Shown in pieces: positions 32,754 through 43,689 of a stretch of 64,000 nt of DNA (within the stretch, counting starts at the first letter, position 1; every line of letters begins with the position of its first letter). A model generated the notes under the pieces. That model worked only from the letters and a program-made list of their open reading frames with translations. It searched no databases and was not told the DNA's origin. The translations under genes and the position numbers were made by a program. The stretch is from Amyloporia xantha (taxonomy: Eukaryota; Basidiomycota; Agaricomycetes; Polyporales; Adustoporiaceae), in contig JAYKKR010000012.1 of NCBI GenBank assembly GCA_036971615.1, positions 620,001-684,000 of the forward strand, given 5' to 3'.

Positions 32754-35448
32754 ATGCCGCAGACGAAACCACCGCAAAAGAATGCACTCGACATACGCCT
32801 CGCTGAATCTGTCGTCTTTCTCCGTGCGGGGGACGCTACAGGAAGACAGCGTAATATACAGGCGGACGCATCCCCGGGTATGCTTCGCGGGCTCCTCACG
32901 CTCACGCTCACAAAGCCTACGAGGATATCAAGCATCGAGATCGAGTTGGTGGGAAAGACGAGCACCGCGTGGCCTGAGGGTACGTCACTGCTGCGTGTCC
33001 TGTATATTGCGTCTCACAGCACGGAGCAGGTGTCGGGGCGCGTCGCGTCGAAGTCACGGAGGAGCACGACATATACTCCCAGTCGTACGTACTGTTCCGC
33101 GCAGGGTCTGAGTCGCCGTACCGGAACAGCCGCCGCACGCTCTCGGTGGGCCCCGGCCTGTCACTCGACCACGACGAAGACGACCACTCGGACCAGTCGA
33201 GCGAGGAGCACCATGATTCTGTGCGGAGGCCCGCGAGCACTGAGCGCCGGGGACGCGAACCTGGGCCCCCTCCTGCTACATTGAACCGGGGCTCGAGGCG
33301 TCATCAGAGTGTCGATCAGACAAATTTCCAGCGCGATTACGTATCGCATCGAGACAACGGTCGAGTGGCATCGTCGTCACACAACCCGCCCCTGTCCCCG
33401 CCCTATTCGGGCGAGGGCGTGCCGCCATACATGCTGGGCCCATTGAGTCCCAGCTCGTCGATCTCGCACCGGATGCACACCGTCGAGGAGTCGCCCATCC
33501 AGGAGTCTGTGTCGGACTTGGACGAGTTCGGTCGGAGGTCCGATCCCGACACGGAGCGAAGTAGTATGTGTCGGTCTACTGATCCGTGCACGCCCCCAGC
33601 TGACTCTTCTCTGCAGGCCTCGCTTCTGTGCATCATGTCGCCCCTATGTCCGCGTCGCACGTAGGCGGGTCGTCTTCGTCGAGCCTGCGCATGGACAGTC
33701 CCCGATCGGCGCGTCCGAGTCTTGACGAAGAGCGGCCCGAGTTCATCGTAGGGAGTTCGTCCTCGCCGCTGCCGCGCCAGTCCCGCCTGCGTTCGTCCTC
33801 GCGCAGCGCGCCGCACGGCCGCGAGCCATCGCGCTCGTCGGACGTCCGTGAGGGGGAAGACGGGCGGGGGCGGAAGCACAAGCGGTTCAGCTTCGCGAAT
33901 GTATCGAATGCGCTGCTGGATGTGGTGATGGATCGGATGCGGTCGCGCTCCCGGTCGGCAGTGATGGACCTGCATGGACTGGGAGGCGAGGTGACGCCGC
34001 CAAGGGGGCGCACGCGAGAGAGGGATATGGAGGATGGTGATGGGAGTGAGGAGGGCGCTGGAAGGGAGAGGTCGACGCTCGGGAGGGTGGGGGCCGTGGT
34101 GGGTCTGGATGTGGATGATGGGAAGGAGTATGGGGATGGATGGAAAGAATTCAGAAAGGGTGAGTGATACGTGTCATCACTATGAGGGGGAACATACTGA
34201 ACCGGTACTGGCAGGTGTGTATACATATCCGATCTCGTTTGCCATTCCCGCGAGCTCTCCGCCAACACTCCACTGCGAATATGGCTCCGTGACCTGGAAG
34301 CTCAAGGCATATGCCCACCGTCCGGGTGCGTTCACGAGTAAGCTTTCTGCCTCGCAGGAGATCAGCGTAGTTGCGTGCCCCTCCGAGGACGACCTCGAGG
34401 AAACAGACAGCATCATCGTCGAGCGGCAGTGGGATACGCAGATGCAGTATTTGATCACCGTCTCGGGACGCAGCTTCGCAATTGGTGGCATGATGCCCAT
34501 CAGTATCACGTTCATGCCATGGACGAAGATGAAGGTATACCGCGTGTCTGTCCTTCTCGAAGGTATGCCTGTCTTTGAGTTGAAGATTCTGGACACATGC
34601 TGACTTACACTGTGCAACAGAGCGAGTCGATTATTGGACAGACTTCAAGCGAATCGCACGCACCGACCCCATTACTCGCATCCCCCTCCTTGCCCTCCGT
34701 AACGCCCCCAAAGACGGGCCTCCCATCCTCCCGCTGAATCCCGATGATCCTCAAGCTTTTATGCGCTCACCCTTGTCCGACGTCGTCCCGCCAGATGAAG
34801 ATGTTGGCGAGTACGCGTCGAGCCTGATGGGTCCTGGCCCGTGGCGTATCCGGAAGGACATCCAGCTCCCAGAATCCTGCACACAGCTGCACTTCACGAA
34901 CCGCAACAAGCGGAGCAATATTTTCGTGACCCACATGCTCAAAATTGTGTTCCGAGTAGAGCGCGGTGATGACCAGGCCGTCGACCCCAACACGGGCAAG
35001 CGCAAGATGTTCGATATCGTCGTGCAGACGCCGATCCACATCCTCTCTGTTCGTTTTCTTCCTTCCTGATGATGGTGCGAAATATCCTAACCTTCTCATT
35101 ATCTATTCCTAGTGCCTGTGCAATCATGACTTCCTATCCTTACCAGCCTATTCGCGCTCACTAGAAGTCACTATTCCCCATCACGCGTCGTGCAGCTATA
35201 CTCTACCCAATGGCAACGGGGTCCCGCACTCCTCGTTCCTGCCAGGTGCACACTACGCCGGATCGGGGGCGCTCCCGCCTTCTGCCTCCACAGCTGAACA
35301 CCTCCAGTACCACCACATACTCAACACGCCACTTTCGCGGCAGAATTCGATATTCGAGCGCGGCACGCAGTTCGAGAGACTCATCGCCGGGCAGGAGAGC
35401 GAAATCGGAGAGGCTCCCCCCGCGTATGAGGAGGTCGCTCACGTATGA
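32754..35448 (+). CDS. Arrestin-like ubiquitin-ligase adaptor
   Basis: Fungal alpha-arrestins recruit the Rsp5 HECT ubiquitin ligase to plasma-membrane transporters and promote their endocytosis. Six exons (32754-32979, 33030-33560, 33617-34159, 34215-34562, 34621-35048, 35113-35448) sum to 803 residues. The arrestin N domain begins with LDIRLAESVVFLR and LTLTLTKPTRISSIEIELVG. It is interrupted by a long Ser/Arg-rich disordered insert (about residues 130-450), then continues with YTYPISFAIPASSPPTLH and the C domain (ISVVACPSEDDLEETDSI.., SGRSFAIGGMMPISITFMPW). The last residues are APPAYEEVAHV, a PPxY motif for WW domains of Rsp5. The gene order next to a transporter (TRK, 4 kb away) is probably chance. 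Confidence 0.88.
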
Positions 35449-36199
35449 CGATAGGTGTGTAGCAATGTCAATCATTTTGCTCTTTATTTGCTGATCGCGG
35501 GGGAGTCCATAGACGTGGTCACAGACATGCATTTACTCAGTATTTTGCGCTCCCCACACTACTTCGGACTTGCTGTAGCCTACTTTCCGGGGTACCTTAT
35601 TCCTTTTTCCAGACTCGCTACGACTTCAAGCTAGATCTAACCAAACATACTAAAAACGGACATCAGTATAATCAGGTTTGCGGGAGATAGAATAGAAGGA
35701 GGCTGTGTTGGACTCGTAGAAGACAACGGATGTAGCAGACGCACGAAATGTATCAGTTATGAAATTCAAAGTTGCTTTAAAGTAGGTTCGGAGGTCTGCT
35801 ACCAGCAAGGTCCTGCAAATTAATCAGAGACCTGTGGAGAATATCACAATCTGCCGGAATCGAAGTTAGCCATCTTTTTGAACCGACTTTCAATCATAAT
35901 TTGCAAAATGTATGGCCATTTCCAAGTTATTCCAAGTCGGACATGTCGGGTGGGGGATCCCTCAACGGTATGTCGACGTCCACAAATGGCAGCATCTATT
36001 GCGGGCTGCACTGTCGCTCGTATTCGTAGTCTTGGACTTGTATTCCCGACATCTCTCAGCTTTGTCTGTATCCCATGACCGCGTGTCTTCCTGTGCCGGT
36101 TGGAGAAATAAACACTTCGCCAGTAAGCATCATGAACTTGAAGGGATGAATATGCATATAAGAAGCTCGTAAAGAGACAGAAAGACTCGTTATGTACAT
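35449..36199. other. Intergenic
   Basis: No coding signal. The short string TGTCGGGTGGGGGATCCC near 35944 is also found, with one change, in the loop of the inverted repeat at 25189-25249. Confidence 0.45.
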
Positions 36200-38744
36200 A
36201 GCACGCAATTGTAACCCACCAATGGGTCGTGCTTCGCATTTCATGCATGCCGACCCTGATAGAATGAAATAGAACCTGATTTTCTCATTCCCAATTGCCA
36301 AGCTCGCTGTAGTACTCGGAATGGGAAATTGTAGTGGGAGGGGCTATTGTCGCGGCAGATGAGCCATGGTCGGGTGGGCTCGCAGGACGATCGAAGGGAT
36401 CAAGACCAAGTGTGCCAGCGGCGCGATCTACATTACGCGTGCGCTTGTTGGTCATCGCATGTCCGCCAGGGTCAGCTTGACTCGAAGACCGGACCATGGC
36501 GTTCGGCGCACACCCAAACGGCATCCCCGGAGGGCCACCCGACGTTAACGTCGGACAACTCGGATTCGACATCGCAAAGCGCTCCTCACTCGACGACTTG
36601 GAGTTAGCCGTGGCGAACTGGCCCATGTTGAACGGTGCGGAGCCCGACTTGGGGAATCCGGAGATGCCAAGACCGATGGCTGCCTGGCGGGAAGCAGTGG
36701 AAGACGGGGGTGGCATGGCCACAGATGATAAACGACGGCCAGAACCGCCGCAGCTCATCGCAGAGAAAGATTGGTCAGAGGGCTCGAGGCCGATAGCGTC
36801 AAGAGGTGGCAATGATTCTGGCTTCTCCTTACAGACAGCCATGAACTATAGGAGGAAGTCGCGATCGTACCTATGCCGGAGAAGTTTATCAGCAACCCGC
36901 GCTCCGGTAATTCGCAGAAATAAGACATACCTGAATTTGCCCCGCTTGGCGCTGACGTTCAGTTCAACCTTCGGGCTCTGAATACCTTCAGGGTACGAGA
37001 CAATGCTGAGATCTTCAATGATACGAGCTGTGGCAAGAGCGGAATATGATGATTGGACAACAGGTCGACTCATGCGCACCCGCTCTTCCTCCGCCTTCTT
37101 TCTAACCGCTTCTTCCCGCTGCTTCTCCGCTGTCTCCTTCTTCTGTCTCTCCTTCTCCTCTACCTCGTTCTTCTGTCGCTCCTTCTCCCTCTCTTCAGCA
37201 AGCCGCTTCTCCTTGGCTTCCGGCGTCTCCATGCGCACCGCCGTCACCTTCCTAGCAGGAGAGCTTGGCACCATCGTGGATGGCACAGCTACCCCTTGCT
37301 TCTTCAATGTCTCGATGTTGACCTCCATTCCAGTCATCGTGGTGATCTTGACAGGCTTTGGTCGTCTAGGGACAAAGGCGCTGGAATCTGTGTTCAGCCT
37401 GTTCATCCCACTACCAGATGAACTGGTCAATGACGTCGGTATAAACGGGGGATAATGAGCGCCCAGGTCCGATGGCTGCGGTTGCGAGTGTGCCGTCTGA
37501 GGTGATGGCTGCAGAAGGGGAGACGGTCGATTCGAAGGGGATGCGGCGGCGGCGGACGACGACTCTGATTGTGTTGAAGACAGCGCAGGTGCGCTGCTGG
37601 GCGGCTAGAATAGCTTTTCGACATCGAACTTTGAGAGAGTGGCGGGAGTGGTGGGCGGTTGTGACGACGACAACCCGGAAGATGGCTTGCCATTCGTGGG
37701 GGCCGCTGTAGGTGTCGCAGGGATAGACCCAAACGACTTCACGCCTTCCGACTTGATAGGCGGAACAGAGGCAGGAGAGGATGAGATGGGCGCGGCTACA
37801 TCGTCTATCGACCCGAAGGTCACCGAGGAACCTACAATGAGATTAGCGACGCGTCGCACGGATGACAGCAGGCGCACGACGTACCTGATTTTATCGCACT
37901 CGTAGGACTCCGCGCGCCAGCGACACCATCCTTAAATGATACACCCTGGCCTAACGCACTCGGTCGTCGAGAGTGGGTCGGTTGCGGGGCGCCTTGACTT
38001 GGTGCCGGCGACTGGGAACGTGGTGAGGGTGCTGAAGAAGGAATCTGCGGCGGGCCCCTGGACCAAGCTGACCTTGTCGGTAGCTGGGTCGAAATCTTCA
38101 GTGCTGAAGCAGTGGAGGATTTGCTCATTCTAGGAGAGGTGGTGCATGAGCGAGAACAGTACAATGTTGTCAGGTGAAAACACTCACGATTTGTTACGAT
38201 TGCGCGGAGATTTGATGGATATCTTTCTGTTTTCTTCGCGCGTTTGCATCAGTTCTGGTGGTGCCCCTGGCGCCTCGTTGTGAGGGCTGTTCACAACATT
38301 CATCTGTGCGTTCGGTGTTGGTCGCGAATCCGCATCAGGCTGCCCCTGAGAGGAAGGGGCTTCCTTCGAGGTCGCACGGGAGAAAAAATCCGCGACGAGC
38401 TCCGTGTTAGAGTCTGTCGACCTGATCGCCGACAACACCAGCTTATTCACGAGCCGCCACCTAGGTTCTGACGGGCGGTCTGTGAAGGCGGCTAAGGCTT
38501 CATGCAACTCGCGAATGCTGAACACCTCATCTGCGTCCTCGTTCATCTTCGTCCCAGCCACCGATGGGACTGTGACATAGGGCTTGTCTACCTCCCCCGT
38601 CGCCAGATCGAGACTCACCGAGTGTGGCGATACGCCACGCCCCGTGGTTGTTACCCAAGCTTTGTTCTGCCTGTTTATTAGTTTGCTTACGACCGAAAAC
38701 ATTTTTCCCTTACTCACAGTCTCATGCATGTTGTCGATCTTCAT
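36200..38744 (-). pseudogene. Broken, chimeric eIF4G, copy D
   Basis: Starts like copy B (ATG at 38744, then GRGVSPHSVSLDL, GEVDKPYVT, half an MA3 domain FSIRELHEALAAF..LVADFFSRAT). It then has a more complete eIF4G N-terminal part than the other copies (VTFGSIDDVAAPISSSPA, KSEGVKSFGSIPA, SKFDVEKLF), FVPRRPKPVKITTMTG, a Lys/Glu-rich region, SYPEGIQSPK and YDRDFLL. Two in-frame TAG codons interrupt it: at 37607-37605 after DVEKLF, and at 36848-36846 right after YDRDFLL. Both stand where other copies or the family have CAG. Further on, the sequence follows copy B, then switches near 36410 to sequence like copy A (GLDPFDRPAS.., APPTTISHSEYYSEL) and shifts frame by a 1-bp deletion near 36293. MIF4G and MA3 are absent. 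It is a recombinant pseudogene. Confidence 0.85.
36846..37406 (-). CDS. Possible short eIF4E-binding protein within copy D
   Basis: Between the two stops of copy D an ATG at 37406 opens a frame that, after removing the conserved 60-nt intron (36871-36930), encodes 166 residues: FVPRRPKPVKITT, a long Lys/Glu/Arg-rich helix, SYPEGIQSPK, and the eIF4E-binding motif YDRDFLL as its very last residues. The intron length is a multiple of three and has no stop, so an unspliced form is also open. Whether any transcript or protein exists is unknown. It is listed because the layout mimics a 4E-BP-like inhibitor. Confidence 0.3.
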   Translation of the reverse strand: MNRLNTDSSAFVPRRPKPVKITTMTGMEVNIETLKKQGVAVPSTMVPSSPARKVTAVRMETPEAKEKRLAEEREKERQKNEVEEKERQKKETAEKQREEAVRKKAEEERVRMSRPVVQSSYSALATARIIEDLSIVSYPEGIQSPKVELNVSAKRGKFRYVLFLRITGARVADKLLRHRYDRDFLL

Positions 38745-40050
38745 CGGAGAGGTGTTTGGTTAGGTAGAACAGATTGAAACCTCGACTACATTCTACATGA
38801 GGTTTGCAGGGGGTAGACCATCAAACCTTAACACTGATAAATAGCAAATTGTGTACCCTTGTGGGGCAGCGTCGCAGACAATTTGAAGCGTGCGCGCCGA
38901 CTACTTGCAGTTTCATGGCATACAACAATTGCGTAGTAGCTTCTAGCTGCCGTGGCCTTCCATTACACTCAGGCTACCAGTGGGCCCACGGTTACTAAAA
39001 TCAATTCCAAACCATGAGCACTCTTTGACTAGGTTCGCACCTCCAGAAATGCATGGCCAACCTGCTTCGGAATAGCTAGCACCGCTTGCGGTCTCTTAAT
39101 CGGACGCTGTGTGAGCCGGAAGGCTTGCCCACAGTAACAGGTTCTGCTGTTCATAGTAGCGGAATTGGTGGAATACGCAAGTCTTCGTTGCTTGACCAAT
39201 TGTAGTCAATGACGGAAATAGGGGCCCATCGGTAATCGCCTCTCTGCGGCACGCCGCGGCCACCGCACGAGATGCAAAATCAAAGTCCCTCTATTTAGTC
39301 CTTCCGACGTTCGTGTATGAGAACAGCAGCCTTGAGGGAGAAAATTAGGCAGGAAATTAGGCAGGAAATTATTTCCTGGGTAAGCGCCGTTTGAACCTTA
39401 GGCCCAAGTTGCACTCTCTGCGACCTAATTGTGATTCACGCGGTCTCTATCATGTAATTCACATGTTTTCTTAATTGATACTGAAAAACGCTACATATTA
39501 CAGTATACTTATTTAACAGCAGAAGGTGTAGTAAGCCTATGGCTTACCACGACAGTGCATGACATCATAGACACTCACCGACATCATAGAACTCACCACG
39601 GCATTCGATCGCAGCATACTAATTGGCCGACATCTTAGACACGAAAGCCTTATAAGACGGAATAGTTCAACTACGACGGACATTTTCTCTTCTCTCCTCC
39701 CCATCATCTCTCTCCCTACCTCTCTCTCTCTCGCGCGCCCTCCCGTAGTATTGATCCTGTACTGTTTTCTAGCGCACACGTTTTCGCTTTTGCAAATCAT
39801 ATCAGAGTCCTGTTCTGTCTCGGTTCGTCTCTCACCGACTGCAGTGTTTCCTGCCGGAAAAGCATAGCAGGTTCCAGAAACACTCTAATGGGCTATAGTG
39901 TAGACTCTGTAGAGTCTCGTAACCAGCTCTATAGGTGGATCACGTGCAGGTACTTTTCGCTCCCCGCTTCCCGGGTCCTCCTCACTAAGCTTTCCTCCTC
40001 ATCCTCCTAGGATCGAGTCCTGCTAGAACATCTAGTTACGAGACTACATA
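38745..40050. other. Intergenic with short repeats
   Basis: The 38745-38790 part resembles the 5' flank of eIF4G copy B. Near 39340-39370 the unit GAAATTAGGCAG recurs in tandem. 39690-39740 is a CT-rich tract. The region before 40051 is the promoter of the first BTB gene. Confidence 0.5.
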
Positions 40051-41040
40051 ATGCCTATCGCAGCCGCTTCGCCGTTTGACTATGGTAATGCTGATGTGAT
40101 CCTACGCTCGTCGGATGAGGTCGATTTCCGTGTACACAAACTCATCCTCTCTGTGGCCTCACCAGTATTCGACTCCATGTTCCCATTTCCCCATCCCACC
40201 GTGTCCGCAGAAGATAATCAAGACGGTCTTCCAGTCGTGCGTCTCGCAGAGAACTGCCGCACCCTCGATAACCTACTCCGCATCTGCTATCCCACTCCGG
40301 ACCCGGAACTAGATGATCTCGAGGATATCGGGACCGTCTTTGGAGCCGCCAAAAAGTACGACATGGAGGCGGGATTGGTGTTTACTCTGAAAGCGCTTAT
40401 GGCACCAAAAATCCTCGAAAAGGACCCTTTCGGCGTTTTCGTTGTCGCACACCACTTTAGACTGAAGGAGGAGACACTTGCTGCTGCGAAAGCTACACTT
40501 TGCGTGAAGAATTCCATCCCCAAACACGGTAGTACCTCACCACTAGGCCTGGATGACATGCCTGCGACGGTACTACTTCGGCTCATACAGTACCAGGGAC
40601 AGTGCAGACAGGAAGCAGAAAATTTGCCCTTCGAGACGCACTGGTGGGAGGCGAATCAAATGGTGCAATACGAAATGTGCATGGCTTGCCATTCCGAGCC
40701 AGTTGCCGATAGCCGGTGGGGGCCACAGCACTCAATGATATACGAATTGGATGTGCAAAGCATTCCGGACGTTCTGTACCGGGTGGTGAAACGGATGCCA
40801 TGCAGAGCACCAAATTTGCAAGCAATTTTTCTAAGGGAAATACTTCATACGATAGATGAAAAGAGTCAACCATGCATACTGTGCCGACAGAATCTACTTG
40901 CCCGTATTGAATACTTCTCACAAGACGTCTTTGATGAAATAGATTCCCGCATCAGCCAGGTGCGTACGATTTTTCACACTCAAGAAAACTATCAATCACG
41001 CTGATACCTTTTGTAGGTGAAATTGCAGGTCGATTTTTGA
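40051..41040 (+). CDS. BTB/POZ domain protein, tandem copy 1
   Basis: BTB domains mediate dimerisation and often link substrates to cullin-3 ubiquitin ligases. Many basidiomycetes have large expanded families of stand-alone BTB proteins of unknown role. Two exons (40051-40959 and 41017-41040) give 310 residues. The BTB core spans about residues 10-115: ADVILRSSDEVDFRVHKLIL, SPVFDSMFPFP, DNLLRICYPTPDPELDD, AAKKYDMEAG. A C-terminal part has paired cysteines (CMAC, CILC) found in the same places in the next gene (CTRC, CTTC). The second exon is only eight codons long and ends LQVDF; the neighbouring copy ends LPLDF with the same exon layout, which supports the splice. Confidence 0.87.
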
Positions 41041-41342
41041 TTTTGTTTAGGGGTCTTGGAATAATTGTTACTGCATACCGGGTTTGAAGATTGAATCTCC
41101 CTGTATTTTCCCAACCACCGAAAACTACTTCTGTCTAACTGGATCTGGCCGTAAGTTAATCTCAAAAAATACAGCATGGCCCCGTAATCGGAACGAATTT
41201 GCAACTCTTCTCAGCTTTTTCATATGGGCCCTAACAAGTACAATCTTTGCCCTCGAGGCACTCTTGAAGCCTGCCGCACTTGTTCACTCATACTAGTTAC
41301 CGGTGCCAAAGCTTCCTCTTCGTCTTTAGCCGCTCTTCCATA

Positions 41343-42338
41343 ATGGCCATACTAGCAGCCTCTCCGTTCAACTACGCCAATGCCGACATAATCCTGCGTT
41401 CATCAGACGACGTGGACTTCCGCGCACACAAGCTCATTCTCTCCATGGCCTCACCGGTATTCGAGTCCATGCTCCCTTTTCCCCACCCCGCCGCATCCGC
41501 CGAAGACAATCAGGATGGGCTGCCCATCGTACGTCTCGCCGAGAAGTGCCGTACCCTTGACAGTTTGCTCCGCATCTGCTATCCCACCCCCGATCCGGAG
41601 CTGGATGACTTCGAGGATATCGCCGCAGTGCTAGGGGCGGCGAAGAAGTACGACATGGAGGCAGGGTCGGCGTTTGCCTTGAAAGAACTGATGCGGCTGG
41701 AGATTCTGGAGAAGGACCCCTTCAGCGTCTTCCTCGTCACCCATCGGTTGAAATTGAGGACGGAGACCCTTGCTGCTGCGAAGGCTATGCTGCGCCATGC
41801 GCATCCCATCCCGACGCACGGGAACGAGGTGCCGGAAGGGCTGCACGACATGCCCGCGACGGTGCTGTTCCAGCTCGTGCAGTACCTGGAACGGTGCAAG
41901 CAGCAGGCCTTGCGACTGTCTCGAGACCATGAGTGGTGGGACGATAACCGGACGCTGTTGTATGCACCCTGCACCCGCTGCGAACCAGCCCTCGACTCGT
42001 GTAACGGGCCGATATACCTGGAGAATTACGAGCTGGACGTGCGTAGCGTCCAGGCGGCCCTAAACCAGGTGGTCACCCGCATGGCGTGCAGATCGCCTGC
42101 TTTGCAAGCAGCGTTCCTGAGGCGAATACTGCTTTTGGTTGATGAAAAGAGCGTGTCGTGTACAACGTGCCGGCAGAACCTACATTACGCTGTCCGAGGT
42201 TTATCGTATACAGTGGTCAAGATGATCGAGTTGCGAATCGATAAGGTACGTATTCCCCCCTCCCTACCCCCTTGACCTCAGCACCATTCCCAGTATCGCT
42301 GACTGCTCCAGCAGGTGACTCTACCGTTGGACTTTTGA
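41343..42338 (+). CDS. BTB/POZ domain protein, tandem copy 2
   Basis: Tandem paralogue of the gene at 40051, about 300 bp downstream. Two exons (41343-42245 and 42315-42338) give 308 residues. The BTB domain is highly similar (ADIILRSSDDVDFRAHKLIL, SLLRICYPTPDPELDD, AAKKYDMEAG). The C-terminal half is more diverged but keeps MPATVL, the cysteine pairs and the closing DF. The coding DNA is distinctly richer in G+C than copy 1, most visibly at third codon positions, so the two have drifted apart in composition since duplication. The function is unknown; a cullin-3 adaptor role is only a family-level possibility. Confidence 0.87.
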
Positions 42339-42766
42339 GACGTGCCATAGACACCATTATATGCAGCTTCCGAAGAATTGATTTTGATGTTGAGGTTCGT
42401 GGTTCGCGCGTGCTCACCCATCCTCGTGGTCAAATCTTACACCACCGTTCAAGACTTCTGAACGAGGAGAGTTCCGTCACACACCCTGATCTTGCCAGTT
42501 ATAATGCCAGTAGGTACTGTTGCTAAACAAATTCACGGTCAATAAAGGACGGAACCATCCGAAAACATAGAGATAAAGAATGTCAGAGCTGAAAATGAGC
42601 TCATCAATAGGCGTCCTTAAGACGCCCATCAGGGCTTATTATTCGATCATCCGAAACAACCAGCAATGCGTGCTCACTATTCTCTGCGGCGGCCCGTGGT
42701 ATCTCATAGAATCGGGTATACTGTTCCCCCCCGTGGCATTCACAAATGTCCGCGTCCGCGAAGGGA

Positions 42767-43565
42767 TCATCGCTCAGTCGGCAAAGGTTGAAATCGGGTG
42801 TAATACTGCTTTGTCTGCGCTTCGACCATTTCTTGTGTCGATTCTGGGAGATCTTCGATAAAACGTCCTAAGCAGCTGACGTCGGTCGGATCCTTATGAC
42901 GTGTATGAGCAGCTCAAACTGACCTGGCGAGCCTGCGAAAAAAGCCAAGGCCGGAACCACTGTATTTGGAGGCACAATGGTGTTGTCTGCTATTTTCGCG
43001 CAGTCCTTGATGATTGTGAATTTCCCCTGAGCAGCGTAGATATTCAGACTTTCTTATGCACGCGGCTGTGAAGAGAAATACGTACTATAACGCAGTTCTT
43101 TCCAATTTCGACGTGGTTCCCAATGGTGGCCGCCTCGACGATCGTATTTGCACCAATATGCACATGGTCGCCTACTTTCATAGGGTAGTAATTGAAATTT
43201 CCGCGGTATGTCTTGTATGGAGGCCTGCAGGATCATACATCAGCGCGAGTCAGCTCGTCAATAGTTCTGAAAGACGCGCACCGCATTACGCAACCCTCGC
43301 CAATAAGACAGTACCGCCCTAGCGAGATGACCACCGCATGGCCGGGCCCTGTCCTGCGTAGATCGCCTCGAATAATTGCCCCGCTGGATATGATGGTCTT
43401 TCCACCAAGAATAATGTTCTGGGGACCGGCAATGGTGGCGCGCCGAGAGACTTTGTTGCCAGTATCCTACAAAGACGTTAGTTGTACATCTTGGGAAGCT
43501 CAGCGTCAGACTGGAATCACCGTCTCTATGTACTCGGCTCTGGTGTAGTATATGGGCAGGTCCAT
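42767..43565 (-). CDS. Dynactin subunit 5 (p25)
   Basis: Pointed-end subunit of dynactin, the cytoplasmic dynein activator that moves endosomes and nuclei along microtubules. Five exons (43565-43521, 43466-43282, 43224-43086, 43026-42924, 42867-42767) give 190 residues, the normal length. The protein is a left-handed beta-helix of hexapeptide repeats: RATIAGPQNIILGGKTIISS, GAIIRGDLRR, CLIGEGCVMR, VGDHVHIGANTIVEAATI, VEIGKNCVI, CAKIADNTIVPPNTVV. It ends with FIEDLPESTQEMVEAQTK. All introns are GT..AG and in phase. The gene is divergent from the TMEM70-like gene, with 124 bp between the two starts. Confidence 0.93.
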
Positions 43566-43689
43566 GCACTGCTGTGTACTTAGGAATAGCTGGATGCTCG
43601 TTGGTGGTATTTTGGAAGGGGACAAGCGACGACTTCGCCGAGCAGGATGGAAGCGCGCACTGCGTGACTTGTGAGACGCGTCCGCAACC

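Noticed and set aside
33633..34268. 211-codon antisense frame in the arrestin gene
   Set aside because: Low-complexity Ser/Arg-rich product opposite a Ser/Arg-rich insert. The sense frame is supported by arrestin motifs on both sides.
36846..37607. TAG used as a sense (Gln) codon in eIF4G copies
   Set aside because: Other genes in the window use TAG as a normal stop (for example eIF4G copy A, TIM22 and the small peptide gene), so codon reassignment is not credible; mutation is enough.
39160..39230. tRNA-Leu-like string (GCGGAATTGGTGGAATACGCAAG)
   Set aside because: I could not form the acceptor, anticodon and T-arm stems, and there is no GTTCGANNC box at the right distance.
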